The translations under genes and the position numbers were made by a program. Shown in pieces: positions 1 through 9,216 of a DNA stretch of 64,000 nt; the first letter of the stretch is position 1; the number at the start of each line of letters is the position of its first letter. The stretch is from positions 682,001 through 746,000 of the forward strand of contig NZ_QOVJ01000001.1 in the NCBI RefSeq assembly GCF_004104055.1, in the 5' to 3' direction. The notes under the pieces are model-generated. The model was given only the letters and a program-made list of their open reading frames with translations. It did not search any database and was not told where the DNA came from. This DNA comes from Leeuwenhoekiella aestuarii. GTDB lineage: Bacteria > Bacteroidota > Bacteroidia > Flavobacteriales > Flavobacteriaceae.

Positions 1-1091
1 AAGTGCTTTATACGCCCTGTGACTACAACTCTATGTGGTTTTATTGAAGTAAACATCACCGTGTCTCCTACATTGTAAGCCCATAAACCTGCTGTAGTAG
101 AAATGATCATTACATAGTTTACACCAGTTTTGACTTCGCCAATGGTTAAACGCTGCGGATTCTCATTAAAAAATTCGTCTGCTTTTATAAACTCATAGAA
201 AATACCCGAATTTAACAACAGCAACATTCCTTTTTCTCGCTGTGAATCCTGAAAGGCAAAAAACCCTTCACTTGCTGGATACAGTTCAATACTGTCTATT
301 TTGCGACCTATGAGGTTTTCAAACTTTTTACGGTATGGCTCGTAGTTCACGCCGCCGTAAATAAACAGATTAAAATTAGGAAAAATGTCTCCTATTTCTT
401 TTTCAGTTTTTGCCTGAAGTTTTTCAAAATACATTTGTACCCAAGGGGGAATACCGCTGATGACACTCATGTCTTCCGGTAGAGTTTCTGATACAATCGC
501 GTCAACTTTAGACTCCCAATCTTCAATACAATTGGTTTCCCAACTGGGAAGACGGTTTTTCTGAAGATAACTCGGTACATAATGTGCCACAATCCCAGAT
601 AATCTTCCAGTTTTGATGCCGTTTTTTACCTGAAGTTTCGGACTTCCCTGTAAGAAAATCATCTTACCGTCAACAAAATTGCTGTTTCCGCTTTCTGCGA
701 TATAATGCAAAATTGCATCACGTGCTGCGTTAACGTGCATAGGCATTGATTCACTCGTAATAGGAATATATTTTGCTCCGGAAGTCGTCCCCGAAGTTTT
801 AGCAAAATACTCCGGTAATCCCGGCCATAAAATATCAGGTTTACCGTTAACTACTTCTTCAACATAGTTTTTTAGAGCCTCATAATCCCTTACAGGTACA
901 TGCTTTGCAAAATCTGAATAAGACTTTATTTTATCAAATTTATGGTCTTTCCCAAAGCTCGTAATCCTAGCATTTTTAATCAAATATTTAAAAACCTTCA
1001 GCTGAGTTTCTTTAGGATTTGCACTCCATTTTCGTGTCTGCTTAGCAATGTATTTGGCAAATATTTTTGCTGAAAAAGATTTAATAGACAT
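1..1091 (-). CDS. GH3-family acyl-adenylate-type protein (3' end outside window)
   Basis: The visible 363 residues read like a GH3 auxin-responsive-promoter family protein, an adenylate-forming (ANL-like) fold. The N-terminal part carries an AKTSGTTSGAKYIP stretch, the nucleotide-binding loop of the superfamily, and further on are YPASEGFFAFQ and a YNVGDTV motif typical of GH3 proteins. Family members are usually about 500 residues, so roughly the last 140 lie beyond base 1. The start codon overlaps the stop of the upstream M23 peptidase gene (TAATG), which suggests translational coupling. In plants the family conjugates amino acids to acyl hormones; the bacterial substrate is unknown. Family assignment is firm, function is not. 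Confidence 0.85.
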   Translation of the reverse strand, partial: MSIKSFSAKIFAKYIAKQTRKWSANPKETQLKVFKYLIKNARITSFGKDHKFDKIKSYSDFAKHVPVRDYEALKNYVEEVVNGKPDILWPGLPEYFAKTSGTTSGAKYIPITSESMPMHVNAARDAILHYIAESGNSNFVDGKMIFLQGSPKLQVKNGIKTGRLSGIVAHYVPSYLQKNRLPSWETNCIEDWESKVDAIVSETLPEDMSVISGIPPWVQMYFEKLQAKTEKEIGDIFPNFNLFIYGGVNYEPYRKKFENLIGRKIDSIELYPASEGFFAFQDSQREKGMLLLLNSGIFYEFIKADEFFNENPQRLTIGEVKTGVNYVMIISTTAGLWAYNVGDTVMFTSIKPHRVVVTGRIKH

Positions 1092-1957
1092 TATTCAAAT
1101 GAAATATAATTAGTAGGATCTATCGGGTACCCATTGTTCCAGAGTTCAAAATGCAAATGTGGCCCTGTAGATAATTTTCCGGTTGAGCCGGCAGTTGCAA
1201 TTACCTCTCCTGCTTTTACCAAGTCACCCTGATCTTTTGTGAGTGAAGCATTGTGTTTATAAACCGAAATCAAATTATTTCCATGATCTAAAATAATTAC
1301 ATAACCGGTTTCTGCTGTCCATTCAGAAAAAATAACCGTTCCGTCTGCGGCCGCCTTTACTGCTTCATTCTTCGGTACAACTACGTCAACTCCATAATGC
1401 TTTTCTTCTGCATCATAACCTTCAGTAATGTTTCCTTTTACTGGTGGAAATAATGAAAAGCTAACCGTTGAAGAGGCTGGTTCAAAAAGATTATAACGGT
1501 CTTCATTAGCAACCTGCTCTCGTAATAAACTATCTTCTTTAGAAATCTGCATAATGAGACCACCAGTATCTCTGGGTTCAATAAGTAAAATAGAATCTTT
1601 ATTAAAATCAACCTCGTCTACATCACCGGTAAGAACCTTTTTTATACTCGCATAATATTGCTCGTTAATATCTAACTGGCGCTTTAAAGAATCGGTTTCA
1701 AACATCAATTCTGTCGCCTGGCGCTTAAGTCTTACAGAAGAATAACCCGGTATATATTCGCGAAGTGGCGTATATGCAATCAAAATGGTGGTTAATGCAA
1801 TAAGAATTATAATCGAAAAACCAACAACTATAAAAACATTGAGGCGTGTAAGTTTAAATGAAACACGTTCTTCAAACGTATCTTCATTAAGAATAAGCAA
1901 CCTGTATTTATGTAAGAGGCGCTTTTTAAACTTCTTTCTTTCTTTAGGTTTTGCCAT
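1091..1957 (-). CDS. M23 family peptidoglycan metallopeptidase, membrane anchored
   Basis: This is a 288-residue protein with a very basic N-terminus, one membrane segment at about residues 44-64, a short coiled coil, and a C-terminal LytM/M23 domain. The domain shows H-x-G-x-D (HYGVDVV), HGN and the HLHFELW signature, which supply the zinc ligands for cleaving peptidoglycan cross-bridges or act in regulation. An in-frame ATG three codons upstream (1966) is possible. I prefer 1957 because the -7 element at 1975-1982 would leave almost no leader for the longer form. It sits upstream of and overlaps the GH3 gene by one base. The most likely role is cell-wall remodelling in the periplasm. Confidence 0.9.
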   Translation of the reverse strand: MAKPKERKKFKKRLLHKYRLLILNEDTFEERVSFKLTRLNVFIVVGFSIIILIALTTILIAYTPLREYIPGYSSVRLKRQATELMFETDSLKRQLDINEQYYASIKKVLTGDVDEVDFNKDSILLIEPRDTGGLIMQISKEDSLLREQVANEDRYNLFEPASSTVSFSLFPPVKGNITEGYDAEEKHYGVDVVVPKNEAVKAAADGTVIFSEWTAETGYVIILDHGNNLISVYKHNASLTKDQGDLVKAGEVIATAGSTGKLSTGPHLHFELWNNGYPIDPTNYISFE

Positions 1958-1974
1958 AAAAATCAATAGTTAAG

Positions 1975-1982
1975 CAAATATA
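1975..1982 (-). promoter_or_regulatory. -7 promoter element for the M23/GH3 unit
   Basis: The minus strand reads TATATTTG, matching the Bacteroidota primary-sigma -7 consensus TAnnTTTG, 18 bases before the chosen M23 start. No convincing -33 element was identified. Confidence 0.45.
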
Positions 1983-2076
1983 AAATTTAAAAGGCGTAAC
2001 CCGACTGCTAAAGTTTTCAAAGGAAATGTCTATTCTTATGATTTCTTGTTATATTTACCATCTAAATTATCATGAT

Positions 2077-2283
2077 ATGAATGCATTAGCAATATTTTTA
2101 GGAATGATAGGGCCTTGGCAGATAGGACTTATCGTGGTTGTAATACTTTTACTTTTTGGAGGAAAGAAAATACCTGAGATGATGAGGGGATTAGGAAGCG
2201 GGATTAAAGAGTTTAAAGATGCTTCTAAAGATGACGATGCTCCACATAAATCTGACGAAACAATCGAAGAGAAAAAGTCTTAA
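2077..2283 (+). CDS. tatA: Sec-independent translocase subunit TatA/TatE
   Basis: This 68-residue protein has the TatA layout: a short N-terminal membrane helix (about residues 12-27), the FGGKKIPE hinge, an amphipathic helix (MRGLGSGIKEFKDA) and an acidic, disordered tail. TatA oligomers form the membrane passage for folded twin-arginine substrates. An in-frame start at 2026 would add 17 residues that do not resemble the family, so the ATG at 2077 is chosen. It is a single-gene unit, divergent from the M23 gene and closed by a strong hairpin; no tatC is in the window. A twin-arginine-like substrate, the Gfo/Idh/MocA protein, is encoded at 40811. Confidence 0.92.
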   Translation: MNALAIFLGMIGPWQIGLIVVVILLLFGGKKIPEMMRGLGSGIKEFKDASKDDDAPHKSDETIEEKKS

Positions 2284-2305
2284 CCCTTACCAAGGTAAGA
2301 GTTTA

Positions 2306-2343
2306 AAAAAAGTCCTTTAAGTTTTACTTAAAGGACTTTTTTT
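2306..2343. terminator. Bidirectional intrinsic terminator between tatA and the DUF4837 gene
   Basis: A perfect 12-bp stem (AAGTCCTTTAAG / CTTAAAGGACTT) with a 5-base loop is flanked by A and T runs on both sides, so it can end transcription from tatA (+) and from the converging DUF4837 gene (-). Confidence 0.85.
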
Positions 2344-2361
2344 ATTGTTTTCTATTTTAGG

Positions 2362-3330
2362 TTAGTCTACAAATTTTACTGAGCGTAAAATAGATTCTAA
2401 TTCAAAAATATTATCTCTTTTATTTGCTGAAGGTTTAAACACAAAACCTTCTAAAACTAAATACCTGTCGTTCTCTTTATCATCAACAGTAAAGTTTACA
2501 AAAGGTCCTGCCATAAAGCGACCTTTTACTTCCCACATACCTTTCATTTGGTAAGCCGGTTTTCCGTCTATTGTGGTTTCGCTTAGATAAGGTGCAAAAG
2601 CTTCTTCTGTAATAAAACGCATTCCTTCACTCACCGTAATGTTATCACCACCTATAGAATCACGCATTTTAATTAGTGATCCTATTGTATTAGAGTCTTT
2701 GTCGATTAAGTTATAAGGCACTTCGTAGACCGTTATATTCATATCTCCATTAGGAATATCTTTTCTAATCCAGTAGAAATTTGAATCTTCTTTTGCATAA
2801 CGATACGCTGACGGAAACTTCATAGTAATCCCAAAAGCTTCAGTTAGAGGTTTATCATCTTTTAGCGATAAACTTATACGTCTGATTTTTTCTGTGAACT
2901 CTGCATCTTTATAGGTATCTACAATCTTCGCACTATCTTTTTTGATAAGATTTATAATGTCTTCTTCGGTAGGTCCTTTAATAATAATTCCCGTTTGAGG
3001 ACGTGCATATTCATCGTAAACAATTTCTAATGATGCAGTATCTGCCTGCTCTACTTTTAAAAATGTACGTTGTTTCCTCATAAAACCAGAAAATGCCTCA
3101 TTAGGCATCTGATTTATCTCAAACATAGGTTCTACCTGAGGCAACCCATTTACAGGACCTGCTAGTTTTTCTCTGATATTCTCACCTACCTGCCCAGACC
3201 ATAAATCATTAGGCATTACAACTGTAAGATTATTTAATCCACCAGAAGAAGCCGATAAAATCTTGCCTTGAGGTTTGTCATTACAAGCTACGAGAGCAAA
3301 AAGAAAGAAGGCTAAAAGTAATTTTTGCAT
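2362..3330 (-). CDS. DUF4837 family lipoprotein
   Basis: This 322-residue protein has a lipobox signal peptide (FALVAC at residues 11-16), so it is expected to be a lipid-anchored envelope protein. The body matches the DUF4837 family of Bacteroidota: a LTVVMPNDLWSG opening, a YARPQTGIIIKGP segment and a long beta-rich C-terminal half with a TTIDGKPAYQMKGMWEVKG motif. No catalytic motif is visible and the biochemical role is unknown. It lies 18 bases downstream of mltD on the same strand, so the two are probably co-transcribed, which hints at an envelope or peptidoglycan role. The assignment rests on sequence recall rather than a search. Confidence 0.8.
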   Translation of the reverse strand: MQKLLLAFFLFALVACNDKPQGKILSASSGGLNNLTVVMPNDLWSGQVGENIREKLAGPVNGLPQVEPMFEINQMPNEAFSGFMRKQRTFLKVEQADTASLEIVYDEYARPQTGIIIKGPTEEDIINLIKKDSAKIVDTYKDAEFTEKIRRISLSLKDDKPLTEAFGITMKFPSAYRYAKEDSNFYWIRKDIPNGDMNITVYEVPYNLIDKDSNTIGSLIKMRDSIGGDNITVSEGMRFITEEAFAPYLSETTIDGKPAYQMKGMWEVKGRFMAGPFVNFTVDDKENDRYLVLEGFVFKPSANKRDNIFELESILRSVKFVD

Positions 3331-3348
3331 AATAAAAATCTATTGTAG

Positions 3349-4959
3349 TTAGTTAGCTATAACCAAGGTCATCCCCGGTTTTAGTTTAGTACCACTAATA
3401 TCGTTCCAAACTTTAAGATTTTCTGCACTTACACCTGGAAATTTACGGGCGATCTTCCATAAGCTATCACCACGCTGTACTACATATTTCTTTTCTCCAC
3501 TACTTGTTACAGATTTTGAACTCGCTTTAGAAGAGCTTGTAGCAACCGGTTGATTTGGGTATAAGCTTAATCGCTGCCCTATTCTTAAATTATTAGATCT
3601 AAGATTATTCCATCGTTTTATCTGGGAAACACCTACACCATAACGAGAAGCTATTTTTCCTAAATAATCACCGCTACGTACACGATAGGTAACGCTTGAT
3701 GGAACTTCTAAATACTGCGGAAGTGTTTTCTCATCACGCTCAAGTTCTTTTTTTGCGGTATTGTAAATGTTTTCTTCATTAGCTACAAAAGGTCCAATTG
3801 CAGTAATAGGCAAACGTAAATAATACTTCTTATCTTCAAGATAAGGAATCACATCTAACTTATAAGCCGGGTTTAAAAACTGAATTTCATCTAACGAAAC
3901 TCCGGTATACGCTGAAACTTGCTGCAAAGTAATAGTTTCCTTTACTCGGATGGTATCGGTCTCAAAATAATTTACATCAGGTTGAGCCGGGTGATATCCG
4001 TGCTCATCTGCATATTCAAATATGTACATCGTGGCTAAAAATGCCGGAATATAACCTGCTGTTTCACGTGGTAAATGATGTCTAATATTCCAATAATTGG
4101 TGCGTCCACCACTACGACGTATCGCTTTACTTACATTACCAGGGCCTGAATTGTAAGAGGCTAATGCTAAATCCCAATCATCAAAAATCTCATAAAGCTT
4201 AGATAAATATTGTGCTGCAGCTTCAGTAGAAAGAATAGGGTCCATACGCTCATCAACATAAGAGCTAACATCTAAACCGTATAATTTACCTGTATTGAAC
4301 ATAAATTGCCACATACCTGTAGCTCCAACTCGAGATTTTGCACGAGGTCTTAAAGCAGATTCTACAATAGCCAAATATTTTAATTCTAGTGGCATATTGT
4401 GCTTATCAAGCGTTTCTTCAAAACCCGGGAAATAGAATTGAGATAATCCCATCAAGCGCTCTAATGTGGGTTTATGGCGCTTTAAATAGCCTTTAATGAC
4501 GTTTTCAAGAGAAGGATTGTACTCTACATTAAAGGGAGTACGTGCATCAAGCTCTGCTAAGCGTTCTTTAAGCACTTTAGTAGTAAGTTCTGGATAATCT
4601 ACATCCTCATACTCCGTATCATCTACGAGAGCGGTGATAGAATCGTATAAGCTACCGTTTGTAAGCTCTTCCATCCAGAGTCTATCAATCTTTGCGGCGT
4701 ATTTTCGATCATTCAGGTTTTGAAGGGTACTATCCCACTCCACTTCTTTATATAAAAAAGGCTGCTTTTTCCGGGCAGTATTGCTTCTCGCAATTTCCTG
4801 TTCCCTCAAAAGCAGCTTCTCTTTTAATTCTATAGTATCAACAACAGGAAGTGTTCTAGACACTTCATATGTTTCAAGATTTGACGATTTTTTCTGAGCA
4901 TTTAAGCCCACTGCGGTCATGAACATAAGTGCACAACCTAGACGATAACGTTTTTTCAT
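3349..4959 (-). CDS. mltD: Membrane-bound lytic murein transglycosylase D with two LysM domains
   Basis: This 536-residue protein has a signal peptide (residues 1-21), a family-1E type SLT domain at about residues 160-330 with the catalytic Glu in AIVESALRPRAKS followed by GATGMWQFM, a LASYNSGPGNV motif and LPRETAGYIP, then two C-terminal LysM modules (about 425-470 and 490-535; each begins YRVRSGD or YVVQRGD). It cleaves the glycan MurNAc-GlcNAc bond to give 1,6-anhydro ends, with LysM holding it on peptidoglycan. It precedes the DUF4837 lipoprotein gene in the same unit. An imperfect parS-like 16-mer lies inside the gene at 4060-4075. Confidence 0.92.
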   Translation of the reverse strand: MKKRYRLGCALMFMTAVGLNAQKKSSNLETYEVSRTLPVVDTIELKEKLLLREQEIARSNTARKKQPFLYKEVEWDSTLQNLNDRKYAAKIDRLWMEELTNGSLYDSITALVDDTEYEDVDYPELTTKVLKERLAELDARTPFNVEYNPSLENVIKGYLKRHKPTLERLMGLSQFYFPGFEETLDKHNMPLELKYLAIVESALRPRAKSRVGATGMWQFMFNTGKLYGLDVSSYVDERMDPILSTEAAAQYLSKLYEIFDDWDLALASYNSGPGNVSKAIRRSGGRTNYWNIRHHLPRETAGYIPAFLATMYIFEYADEHGYHPAQPDVNYFETDTIRVKETITLQQVSAYTGVSLDEIQFLNPAYKLDVIPYLEDKKYYLRLPITAIGPFVANEENIYNTAKKELERDEKTLPQYLEVPSSVTYRVRSGDYLGKIASRYGVGVSQIKRWNNLRSNNLRIGQRLSLYPNQPVATSSSKASSKSVTSSGEKKYVVQRGDSLWKIARKFPGVSAENLKVWNDISGTKLKPGMTLVIAN

Positions 4960-5017
4960 ACCTCTTTACAACGATAAAAACGCTAAAGTCGTATTTTTTA
5001 ATCGAATTCTAAAATGC

Positions 5018-5025
5018 CAAAATTA
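5018..5025 (-). promoter_or_regulatory. -7 promoter element for mltD
   Basis: The minus strand reads TAATTTTG (TAnnTTTG consensus), about 59 bases ahead of the mltD start and just after the pgk stop. Confidence 0.4.
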
Positions 5026-5044
5026 TTCTGTATGGTTATGCTAA

Positions 5045-6232
5045 TTAATCGCGTATAGCAGCAATACCCGGAAGCTCTTTACCTTCAAGCATTTCTAGCA
5101 TTGCACCACCTCCTGTAGACACATAACTTACTTTATCTTCAAATCCAAATTGTTTTACAGCAGCAACACTATCACCTCCACCTACAAGAGAAAACGTTCC
5201 GTTTTTAGTAGCATCTGCAATTGCATTTCCTAAAGCGATTGTTCCTTTTGCAAACGGTTCCATCTCAAAAACACCCAAAGGACCATTCCAAAGAATTGTT
5301 TTGCTGTTTGCTACGACCTGAGCAAAATTCTCTAAAGACTTTGGTCCAGCATCAAGACCTTGCCATCCGTCAGGAATGTTATTTATAGGTTCTACTTTTG
5401 TATTTGCAAATTCAGAAAAACTGTCTGCAGCAAGAACATCAACAGGCAAATGAACATTTACATTCTTCTCCTTTGCTTTTTTAAGTATTTCAAGAGCCAA
5501 TTCTTGTTTATCATCTTCACAGATAGAACTTCCTATCTTTCCGCCTTGCGCTTTGATAAAAGTATAAGCCATACCTCCACCTAAAATCAGGTCATCAACT
5601 TTATCCAGTACATTTTCAATAACTGTGATTTTAGAAGAAACTTTAGCTCCACCTAAAATAGCCAAAACCGGCTTTTCATTATCGTTAAGCACCTTATCTA
5701 TACTCTCAATTTCTTTAGCTAAAAGATAGCCGAAACATTTATTTTCTGGAAAAAACTGAGCGATTATGGTTGTAGAAGCGTGTGCACGGTGGGCTGTACC
5801 AAAGGCGTCATTTACATAGATATCTCCCAATTTTGAAAGCTGTTCAGCAAAACCTTTATCTCCTTTTGTCTCTTCCTCGTGGTAACGCAAGTTTTCTAAA
5901 AGAAGAATTTCTCCCGGTTCTAATTCAGCTGCTGCCTTTTCTGCTGTTGCACCTACACAGTTCTCAGCAAATTTAACCTGAACACCTATGATCTCAGAAA
6001 CCTTAGCAGCGATATGCTTTAAAGAGAATTCTGGTTCGTTATTCTTTGGTCTACCTAAGTGAGACATTAAAATAGCAGAACCACCATCTTCTAAAACTTT
6101 TAAAATTGTAGGTTTTGCAGCTTCAATACGGGTAGCGTCTGTTACTTGATGATTTTCATCTAAAGGAACATTAAAGTCTACACGTATTAGTGCTTTTTTA
6201 TTTTCAAAATTAAAATCTTCGATGGTTTTCAT
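5045..6232 (-). CDS. pgk: Phosphoglycerate kinase
   Basis: This 395-residue full-length PGK interconverts 1,3-bisphosphoglycerate + ADP and 3-phosphoglycerate + ATP in cytosolic glycolysis and gluconeogenesis. Family marks are visible in order: the N-terminal signature [18 protein letters not shown], the [10 protein letters not shown] loop, a GGAKVSSKI segment, the C-terminal nucleotide-binding [11 protein letters not shown] and the GGGDSVAA loop. It looks monocistronic, with its own -7 element about 85 bases upstream. Nothing is unusual about length or motifs. Confidence 0.97.
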   Translation of the reverse strand: MKTIEDFNFENKKALIRVDFNVPLDENHQVTDATRIEAAKPTILKVLEDGGSAILMSHLGRPKNNEPEFSLKHIAAKVSEIIGVQVKFAENCVGATAEKAAAELEPGEILLLENLRYHEEETKGDKGFAEQLSKLGDIYVNDAFGTAHRAHASTTIIAQFFPENKCFGYLLAKEIESIDKVLNDNEKPVLAILGGAKVSSKITVIENVLDKVDDLILGGGMAYTFIKAQGGKIGSSICEDDKQELALEILKKAKEKNVNVHLPVDVLAADSFSEFANTKVEPINNIPDGWQGLDAGPKSLENFAQVVANSKTILWNGPLGVFEMEPFAKGTIALGNAIADATKNGTFSLVGGGDSVAAVKQFGFEDKVSYVSTGGGAMLEMLEGKELPGIAAIRD

Positions 6233-6316
6233 GAATTCGTTTTTTGTGATTTCAGTAATTAATTAGTTGTTTCTCTTTATGAGAAAACACGGCATTAAAG
6301 CACGTGATGTAACTAA

Positions 6317-6324
6317 CAAATATA
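6317..6324 (-). promoter_or_regulatory. -7 promoter element for pgk
   Basis: The minus strand reads TATATTTG, matching TAnnTTTG, with about 80 bases of leader before pgk. It lies back to back with the holB element at 6359. Confidence 0.45.
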
Positions 6325-6358
6325 ACAGATAGGTTCAAAAAATACGTTACATTTCTGT

Positions 6359-6366
6359 TATATTTG
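6359..6366 (+). promoter_or_regulatory. -7 promoter element almost touching the holB start
   Basis: TATATTTG (TAnnTTTG) ends only five bases before the holB ATG at 6372. Transcription starting at the usual distance would begin at or next to the ATG, so the mRNA may be leaderless. Confidence 0.4.
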
Positions 6367-6371
6367 AGCCC

Positions 6372-7520
6372 ATGTTATTTCAATCTATACTCGGTCAGAA
6401 TTTTATAAAAAAACACCTCACTACCAGTGTTGACCGCAAACGCGTTGCTCATGCCCAATTATTTATAGGTACAAGCGGTAGCGGCGTCTTGCCCTGCGCA
6501 ATCGCTTATGCTCAATATTTAATTTGTAGCAATACCCAAGGTGAGAATACCGGTGGATCTACTTCGTGCAATTTAAAGTTTGACCATCTGGCACATCCTG
6601 ATTTGCATTTTGCCTATCCTGTGGCAACCACAGATAGCATAAAATCGCATCCTGTCTCTGATAATTTTGCAAAAGAATGGCGCAGTTTTATAGAGCAAAA
6701 TCCGTACGGAAGCCTGTATGACTGGCATCAGCATATAGGTATTGAGAAAAAACAAGGTAAAATTGGTGTAGATGAAGCTCACGATATCGTAAAAAAACTT
6801 TCTTTGAAATCTTATGAAGGCGGTTTTAAGTTAATGATCATCTGGATGGCTGATAAGATGAATAGCGCTGCATCTAATAAATTGCTCAAGCTTATTGAAG
6901 AGCCGCCACAAAAAACCGTTTTTATACTCATTGCTGAAAATGAAGACCTCATATTAGACACGATAAAATCTCGCTGTCAAGTGCTACGATTTCCTCCTTT
7001 AGCTGCTGAAGCTTTAGAAACAGCACTTATAAATGAGCATAATTGTAATGCTGCTGAAGCTAAAAAATTGGCTATAAAAGCTCACGGGGATTACAACCTA
7101 GCAATGCATTTGCTAGATCACAGTAGTGATGAAGAAGAGTTTGAAAACTGGTTTGTAAGTTGGGTACGTACGGCATTTAAAGCTCGTGGAAACAAGAAAT
7201 CTATAATTGATCTTATCTCTTGGAGTGAAAGCATTGCCTCAAAAGGAAGAGAAACACAAAAAAATTTTTTAGGCTACTGTGAAGATTTTTTTAGGCAAGC
7301 CATGTTGTTGAATTATGGTGCTGAAGATCTCGTTTATTTGCAACCGGTAACCCAGTTTGAACTTGCTAAATTTGCTCCATTTATTCACGGAAATAATATA
7401 GAATCTCTTATTGAAGAACTGCAAACTGCTGCCTATCACATAGAACGCAACGGGAATGCTAAAATCATTCTTACCGATCTCTCGATAAAGCTTACCCGTT
7501 TATTGCATACTAAAGCATAA
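6372..7520 (+). CDS. holB: DNA polymerase III subunit delta prime
   Basis: This 382-residue clamp-loader subunit belongs to the AAA+ fold. The N-terminus (ILGQNFIKKHL, then AHAQLFIGTSGSG) is the delta-prime/DnaX-type opening, but the P-loop lacks the lysine (GTSGSGVLP), as expected for a subunit that does not hydrolyse ATP. The core shows KIGVDEAHDIVKKLSL, NKLLKLIEEPP and TIKSRCQVLRFPPL (sensor and SRC motif). Only two Cys are visible in the zinc-module area. It works with the tau/gamma and delta subunits to load the beta clamp. It is a single-gene unit closed by a strong hairpin. Confidence 0.92.
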   Translation: MLFQSILGQNFIKKHLTTSVDRKRVAHAQLFIGTSGSGVLPCAIAYAQYLICSNTQGENTGGSTSCNLKFDHLAHPDLHFAYPVATTDSIKSHPVSDNFAKEWRSFIEQNPYGSLYDWHQHIGIEKKQGKIGVDEAHDIVKKLSLKSYEGGFKLMIIWMADKMNSAASNKLLKLIEEPPQKTVFILIAENEDLILDTIKSRCQVLRFPPLAAEALETALINEHNCNAAEAKKLAIKAHGDYNLAMHLLDHSSDEEEFENWFVSWVRTAFKARGNKKSIIDLISWSESIASKGRETQKNFLGYCEDFFRQAMLLNYGAEDLVYLQPVTQFELAKFAPFIHGNNIESLIEELQTAAYHIERNGNAKIILTDLSIKLTRLLHTKA

Positions 7521-7547
7521 AAAAAGCAGCCAAATGGCTGCTTTTTT
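7521..7547. terminator. Bidirectional terminator after holB
   Basis: The hairpin AAAAAGCAGCC-AAAT-GGCTGCTTTTT is flanked by A and T runs and lies between the convergent holB and OmpH-like genes. Confidence 0.85.
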
Positions 7548-7565
7548 TATCTACTCTAAAACAAA

Positions 7566-8129
7566 TTACTCTGCAGCTGTTGTATCTGTTGAAGTTTCTG
7601 TTTTAATAGGTTCAGTCGATCCTGAAGAATATTTTTTATTTAAAGCTTCTAAAACTTTGTCTGTGATATCTAATTCAGATTTGCCATAAAGCACATTACC
7701 ACTTTCATTTTTACCGTAAATAAAATCATAACCGTTTTCTTCACCGTACTTATCAATAAACTTTCTCACTTTAGAGATTACTGAATCTACAGCTGCCTGA
7801 CTTTCTTGCTGAATCTGCCCACCACGATTTTGCTGCATTTGTTGAATTTCTTGTTGAAGTGCTCCAAGTTCCTGCTCTTTAGCTTGGCGTTCTGCCATAC
7901 TCATAGATTGTGCATTTTTCTGATATAAATCTACTTTGATTTGAAATGCCTGAATTTTAGGTTGTAATTCAGCACGCACATCATCAGTAAGTTTTGTGTA
8001 CTTATCTTGAACTTCTGTCATCTCTGTATAATCCTCAAATAATTTTTGAGTATCAACAAAAGCTGATTTTGATTTTGAACAACCGATGAGGGTCAATGTA
8101 ATTAATAAAATGCTAAATGTAGTTTTCAT
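7566..8129 (-). CDS. OmpH/Skp-like periplasmic chaperone, lipoprotein form
   Basis: This 187-residue protein starts at the ATG at 8129. A start 14 codons upstream would bury the signal peptide behind a polar stretch. The N-terminus is a lipoprotein signal (ITLTLIGC). The mature protein opens with FVDTQKLFEDYTEM, the Skp/OmpH hallmark, followed by a long Gln- and Glu-rich coiled coil (about residues 45-125) and a short C-terminal domain with YDFIYG. Skp-type proteins hold unfolded outer-membrane proteins in the periplasm. The lipid anchor is a Bacteroidota variation. The tail is rich in Ser and Thr. Confidence 0.82.
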   Translation of the reverse strand: MKTTFSILLITLTLIGCSKSKSAFVDTQKLFEDYTEMTEVQDKYTKLTDDVRAELQPKIQAFQIKVDLYQKNAQSMSMAERQAKEQELGALQQEIQQMQQNRGGQIQQESQAAVDSVISKVRKFIDKYGEENGYDFIYGKNESGNVLYGKSELDITDKVLEALNKKYSSGSTEPIKTETSTDTTAAE

Positions 8130-8339
8130 AAGGTTTTTAAAATTTGGCGTAAAAGTAATTAGTTGATTCAAATAAGAGCGGAATTCTTCAGAAATAATAA
8201 ATATTTATAAAATCTATTTTCATTTAATTGTAAATAACAATTTTCTATTAAAAATGAATTCAATAGAGCTTATTCAAGAGCGTTTTAAAATTTGCTGAAC
8301 ACATACAAAGTAAAATCTATAAAAGAGTCTTAAAAAGGA

Positions 8340-9182
8340 TTATTCAACGAAATCGGTTCTTTCGAGCACATAAATTAGAGAAGAATACTCGCCAGAGCGG
8401 TTTGCCTTTACATTAGAACGTAACCCATTTAGAAATGCTGAAATAAATTTCAATTGAGATCCTTTATATTTTTCTGAAAGCAAACTCACGTAAAATGAAT
8501 CAAAGATTAAAGGTTTTTGATCTATCACTTCAAATCCATTTTTACTGAAAAGTGTTTTTATACTTTTTGCTGAAAAGTGATGCAAATGTCTAGGCACATC
8601 CCAAGCTGCCCAAAATTCTTTATAAGTTTTAGCATCATATGAATTAAAATTAGGGACTGCGATTATAAGTGTACCATTTTTATCAAGATGATCAGCTAAC
8701 CAATTTATTTGATGTTGAAGATTGGGTACATGTTCTAATACGTGCCACATGGTAATCACATCAAATTTCTGTTCCCCTACTCCACTTTCATCTTCTTTTA
8801 AAATGAGACCTTTTGTCGCAGCATGATTTCTTGCAATTGCGCTAGGTTCAATTCCGTCAACTTCCCAACCTTCATTTTTTGCAACTTTTAAAAAATCCCC
8901 GGTACCGGCACCAATATCCAAAAGCGATCCTATTGCTGAATAATTAGAAATTAGCCTCAGCTTTTTTCTCAACATATAGCTTTTTACTAACTGATACATT
9001 TTTTCAACAATCCCTTTTTGGGAATCGGTATGAGAAATATAGTTATCGCTTAAATAATATTTTTCAATATCCTGAGGAATTGGATCTGTACTATACATAT
9101 CTAATTCTTCATTATAAATAAGATCAAAGTTCTCTTTAGAAACAGAGTAGTCTTTAATATTGATTTTAGATCTATTACTCAA
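8340..9182 (-). CDS. Class I SAM-dependent methyltransferase
   Basis: This 280-residue protein has a UbiG/Methyltransf_23-like fold. Motif I is SLLDIGAGTGDFLKVA, followed by an acidic residue in VDGIEP, and the post-motif is DVITMWHVLEHVPN. The C-terminal part has VPRHLHHFS, typical of methyltransferases near polysaccharide or lipid pathways. The substrate cannot be read from sequence. It lies 56 bases downstream of mnmG on the same strand. It is not RsmG/GidB, the methyltransferase that often neighbours mnmG, because the motifs differ. One parS-like site sits in the gap between the two genes. Confidence 0.85.
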   Translation of the reverse strand: MSNRSKINIKDYSVSKENFDLIYNEELDMYSTDPIPQDIEKYYLSDNYISHTDSQKGIVEKMYQLVKSYMLRKKLRLISNYSAIGSLLDIGAGTGDFLKVAKNEGWEVDGIEPSAIARNHAATKGLILKEDESGVGEQKFDVITMWHVLEHVPNLQHQINWLADHLDKNGTLIIAVPNFNSYDAKTYKEFWAAWDVPRHLHHFSAKSIKTLFSKNGFEVIDQKPLIFDSFYVSLLSEKYKGSQLKFISAFLNGLRSNVKANRSGEYSSLIYVLERTDFVE

Positions 9183-9216
9183 CGAAGGTTTACTTTTTTC
9201 TGAATTCTAAATTGAT

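Noticed and set aside
6300-6320. Another CACGTG occurrence near the pgk leader.
   Set aside because: The flanks do not match the parS consensus.
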